Below, piece after piece: positions 51,839-51,959 of a stretch of 51,959 nucleotides of DNA (within the stretch, counting starts at the first letter, position 1; the number at the start of each line of letters is the position of its first letter). Made by a program: the position numbers and the translations under genes. A model generated the notes under the pieces. It had not been told where the DNA came from, made no database searches, and was given only the letters and a program-made list of their open reading frames with translations. This DNA comes from Chthoniobacteraceae bacterium (GTDB lineage: Bacteria; Verrucomicrobiota; Verrucomicrobiia; Chthoniobacterales; Chthoniobacteraceae): assembly GCA_947476255.1 (NCBI GenBank), contig CANJPY010000027.1, positions 1 to 51,959 on the forward strand, written 5' to 3'.

Positions 51839-51959
51839 CAAGCCGCGGCTCGATCTTTTTCTTCCGCAAATCAATATCTATCTGCCGACGTCGGTGTCGT
51901 CTGGCTAGGGCTTTCTGCACATCTTCCTCAGTCGCATGAGGGCGCGGCAGGTAATACTC
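51825..51959 (-). CDS. Partial CDS: C-terminal end of unidentified protein
   Basis: The last 44 codons of a gene that enters from beyond the right edge of the window on the minus strand. The tail is very basic and charged (ALARRHRRRQIDIDLRKKK) and ends in RLDDIL. I do not recognise it. Its stop overlaps the ATG of the FtsK-like fragment, which suggests the two were co-transcribed. Confidence 0.4.
   Translation of the reverse strand, partial: EYYLPRPHATEEDVQKALARRHRRRQIDIDLRKKKIEPRLDDIL

Overview
The window is a bacterial chromosome segment of moderately high GC, with tightly packed genes and few Shine-Dalgarno sequences. The flagellar gene order, the divergent and linker-rich flagellar proteins and the housekeeping genes beside them suggest a motile member of the Verrucomicrobiota (Opitutia-like). 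That placement is inference from gene content; no rRNA or tRNA gene is present to test it.

Positions 1-20.3 kb are housekeeping and accessory genes. A secreted trypsin-like protease (247-1251) faces a minus-strand group: recO, an MsbA-type ABC exporter, serS, tilS and an MscS channel (7344 down to 1376). Transketolase is read divergently from recO and has a readable promoter. Next come a membrane-anchored coiled-coil protein, a large exported protein combining an S1 protease-like region, a LamG/DUF1080-like region and a SirB1-like region, a truncated radical SAM gene, a secreted alpha/beta hydrolase, a small helical protein, a Gfo/Idh/MocA oxidoreductase, a beta-carbonic anhydrase, valS and aroD.

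From 20.45 kb to 51.1 kb the plus strand is one long flagellar block. Its order is fliD, a lipoprotein, a FlgM-like candidate, fliS, a FliT/FlgN-like protein, a receiver-HD-GYP regulator, an unknown protein, flgB, flgC, fliE, fliF, fliG, fliH, fliI, fliJ, a MotE-like protein, fliK, flgD, flgE, fliL, fliM, fliN, fliO, fliP, fliQ, fliR, flhB, flhA, flhF, a small membrane protein, fliA, motA, motB1, a Cys-rich small protein and motB2. This covers the MS ring, the switch, the whole export gate and ATPase complex, the proximal rod proteins FlgB and FlgC, the hook, the cap, the sigma-28 factor and the stator. The distal rod, P/L rings, hook-filament junction, flagellin, FlhG and chemotaxis genes are not here.

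Several features of the block stand out. One motA serves two motB genes with nearly identical N-termini and different periplasmic parts, separated by a small CxCC protein. FliM lacks the usual N-terminal CheY-binding peptide. FlhB has NPIH in place of NPTH. FlhF has altered G motifs and no FlhG partner gene. Short tandem repeats recur in linkers (fliL, fliO, flhF) and in front of flgB and fliF, including an 11-bp phased array of TGACATT-like boxes before fliF.

The right edge (51.2-51.96 kb, minus strand) holds an FtsK motor-domain fragment without the Walker A region, and the 3' end of an unidentified gene.
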